15,258 nucleotides of DNA. Source: WHTB01 sp050699035 (lineage in GTDB: Bacteria; Actinomycetota; Actinomycetes; Propionibacteriales; Nocardioidaceae). The notes under the pieces were generated by a model, which searched no databases, had not been told where the DNA came from, and worked only from the letters and a program-made list of their open reading frames with translations. The stretch lies in assembly GCA_050699035.1 (NCBI GenBank), contig JBOHDE010000080.1:1-15258 (forward strand). The letters are read 5' to 3'. Each line of letters starts with the position of its first letter. Position 1 is the stretch's first letter. Both the position numbers and the translations under genes were made by a program. This document shows positions 14,031-15,258 of the stretch, in pieces.

Positions 14031-14974
14031 AAGCAATCGTGACCGGAGCGGCCGGCTTCATCGGCTCGCACCTCAGCGCCCACCTGCTGGAGCACGGCGA
14101 CGAGGTAGTCGGCATCGACTGCTTCACCGACTACTACGACCCGCGGCGCAAGGAGGCGAACATCGCCACCCTGCGCGGGTACGACAACTTCACCCTGCAC
14201 CGGCTGGACCTGCTCACGGCGCCGCTGACCACGCTGTTCGAGAGCGCCGACGTGGTGTACCACCTGGCCGGCCAGCCCGGCGTCCGCGGGTCCTGGGGCG
14301 AGGAGTTCGTGCCCTACGTGAACCGCAACGTGCTCGCCACCCAGCGAGTCCTGGAGGCCGCCCGCGACGTGTCGCTGTGGAAGGTGGTGTACGCGTCGAG
14401 CTCCTCGGTCTACGGCAACGCCGAGACGTACCCCACCACCGAGGACCTCCGACCGCAGCCGGTGTCGCCGTACGGCGTCACCAAGCTCGCCGCCGAGCAC
14501 CTGTGCGAGCTGTACCGCGTGACGGCCGGCGTCGCGACGGTCTCCCTGCGGTTCTTCACGGTGTACGGGCCGCGGCAGCGACCCGACATGGCGTTCTCCC
14601 GGCTGGTCGACGCGGCCCTGAGCGGCAAGCCGTTCCTGCTCTACGGCGACGGCGAGCAGAGCCGAGACTTCACCTACGTGGGTGACCTGGTCACCGGCCT
14701 GCGCCAGGCCGCGCTCTCCCCGTGGACCGGCGTCGCCAACATCGGCGGCGGCTCGCGGACCACGATGAACGAGGTGATCGGCATCATCTCGCGGCTGGCG
14801 CATCCGATCGACGTCGTCCGGCTGCCGGTGCAGCGCGGGGACGTCCGGCACACCGCCGCCGACACCTCTGTGGCCCGGGACGGGTTCGGCTATGCACCCC
14901 ACGTACTGCTCGAGGACGGGCTCGCCAAGATGGTCGACGCGGCCCGGTTCGTCTTCGCCGTCGACCAGGTCTGA
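14027..14974 (+). CDS. NAD-dependent nucleotide-sugar epimerase, UDP-glucuronate 4-epimerase-like
   Basis: The 315-residue extended SDR has the NAD-binding GAAGFIG (7-13), ribose-binding Asp31, SSS at 124-126, and the catalytic Tyr149-Lys153 in SPYGVTK. LRFFTVYGPRQRPDMA is the substrate-region signature of GalE/GAE-type enzymes. GIDCFTDYYDPRRKEANI after the second strand is characteristic of UDP-glucuronate 4-epimerases and related epimerases rather than classical GalE. The likely reaction is interconversion of UDP-glucuronate and UDP-galacturonate, but UDP-glucose or UDP-GlcNAc 4-epimerase, or a dehydratase of the same family, is possible. Family is firm and substrate is inferred. The start overlaps the preceding stop (ATGA), with AGGAG 12 nt upstream. 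It ends 12 nt before the glycosyltransferase and should supply a sugar for the same glycan. Confidence 0.9.
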   Translation: MKAIVTGAAGFIGSHLSAHLLEHGDEVVGIDCFTDYYDPRRKEANIATLRGYDNFTLHRLDLLTAPLTTLFESADVVYHLAGQPGVRGSWGEEFVPYVNRNVLATQRVLEAARDVSLWKVVYASSSSVYGNAETYPTTEDLRPQPVSPYGVTKLAAEHLCELYRVTAGVATVSLRFFTVYGPRQRPDMAFSRLVDAALSGKPFLLYGDGEQSRDFTYVGDLVTGLRQAALSPWTGVANIGGGSRTTMNEVIGIISRLAHPIDVVRLPVQRGDVRHTAADTSVARDGFGYAPHVLLEDGLAKMVDAARFVFAVDQV

Positions 14975-14986
14975 GGAGACACGCAC

Positions 14987-15258
14987 ATGCGCACCGTCTG
15001 GCCCGGTATCCCGGCTCTGGTCGTGCCCCGCCGCAAGCTGCCGCCGCAGCCCGAGCCGCCGAAGGTGAAGGTGCTGCACGTCATCACCCGCTTCATCGGC
15101 GGGTCCGGCGGCAACACGCTGATCTCGGCCACCGACATGGACCCGGACCGGTACGAGACCTGGGTCGCAGCGATGCCCGGCGGGCCGCTGTGGGAGCAGG
15201 CCCGGCAGGGCGGTGTGAAGACCGTCGACATCATCCACATGAGGGAACGCATCGCTCC
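14987..15258 (+). CDS. Glycosyltransferase (GT4-like) N-terminus, cut by window end
   Basis: Only the first 90 codons are in the window. After a Pro/Arg-rich leader of about 26 residues, the sequence VKVLHVITRFIGGSGGNTL (27-45) matches the first strand and glycine-rich donor loop of GT-B glycosyltransferases, family 4 type. DPDRYETWVAAMPGGPLWEQARQGGVKTVDI follows the same N-domain pattern (acceptor-binding side). The ATG at 14987 has GAGGAG about 8-10 nt upstream, overlapping the epimerase stop region, and the gene is the fifth of the operon. It would transfer a sugar from a nucleotide donor onto a lipid-linked or other acceptor at the inner membrane. The donor cannot be told from this part. 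Confidence 0.82.
   Translation, partial: MRTVWPGIPALVVPRRKLPPQPEPPKVKVLHVITRFIGGSGGNTLISATDMDPDRYETWVAAMPGGPLWEQARQGGVKTVDIIHMRERIA

Overview
The window looks like chromosomal DNA of a high-GC actinobacterium, probably Nocardioides or a close relative (Propionibacteriales). The reasons are the strong GC bias at third codon positions, the many GTG starts, and a conserved actinobacterial housekeeping block: mfd, a SurA-like lipoprotein gene and mazG. The genus is my inference; no rRNA or other taxonomic marker is present. Transcription diverges from about 7.6-8.0 kb: everything to the left reads on the minus strand and everything to the right on the plus strand.

Left half (minus strand, read right to left). 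A CysQ/inositol-monophosphatase family phosphatase is followed by a terminator-like hairpin, then by mfd, the transcription-repair coupling factor. Next come a palindromic repeat, a secreted lipase with its own promoter and a likely operator, a SurA-N-type lipoprotein and the NTP pyrophosphohydrolase MazG. In M. tuberculosis the corresponding order is mfd-mazG-lpqU-eno, so the lipase looks like an insertion into a conserved housekeeping string.

Middle. A non-coding stretch of about 450 bp (7554-8007) carries a perfect 19-bp inverted repeat. It precedes a three-gene regulatory operon: a soluble histidine kinase with no sensor domain, a normal NarL/LuxR-type response regulator, and a second LuxR-type protein. 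The receiver of that second protein has lost both acidic-pocket residues, the phospho-acceptor Asp and the conserved Lys, so it should not be a phosphorylation-dependent regulator. A second copy of the palindromic repeat follows this operon.

Right half (plus strand). This is the start of a tightly coupled surface-glycan operon: a DegT/StrS-type PLP aminotransferase, a CapD/PglF-type nucleotide-sugar 4,6-dehydratase without the usual membrane segments, an aminoglycoside-phosphotransferase-fold protein whose catalytic residues are replaced (a probable pseudokinase), a UDP-glucuronate 4-epimerase-like SDR, and the N-terminus of a glycosyltransferase cut by the window end. The first two enzymes together would make a 4-amino-4,6-dideoxy-hexose nucleotide sugar (bacillosamine-like), and the epimerase would supply a second sugar. 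The neighbouring two-component genes may control this operon, but only proximity supports that.

The items most worth pursuing are the degenerate response regulator paired with a normal one, the putative pseudokinase inside the sugar operon, the two-copy palindrome (one copy abutting the mfd stop codon), and the palindromic operator in the spacer of the lipase promoter.
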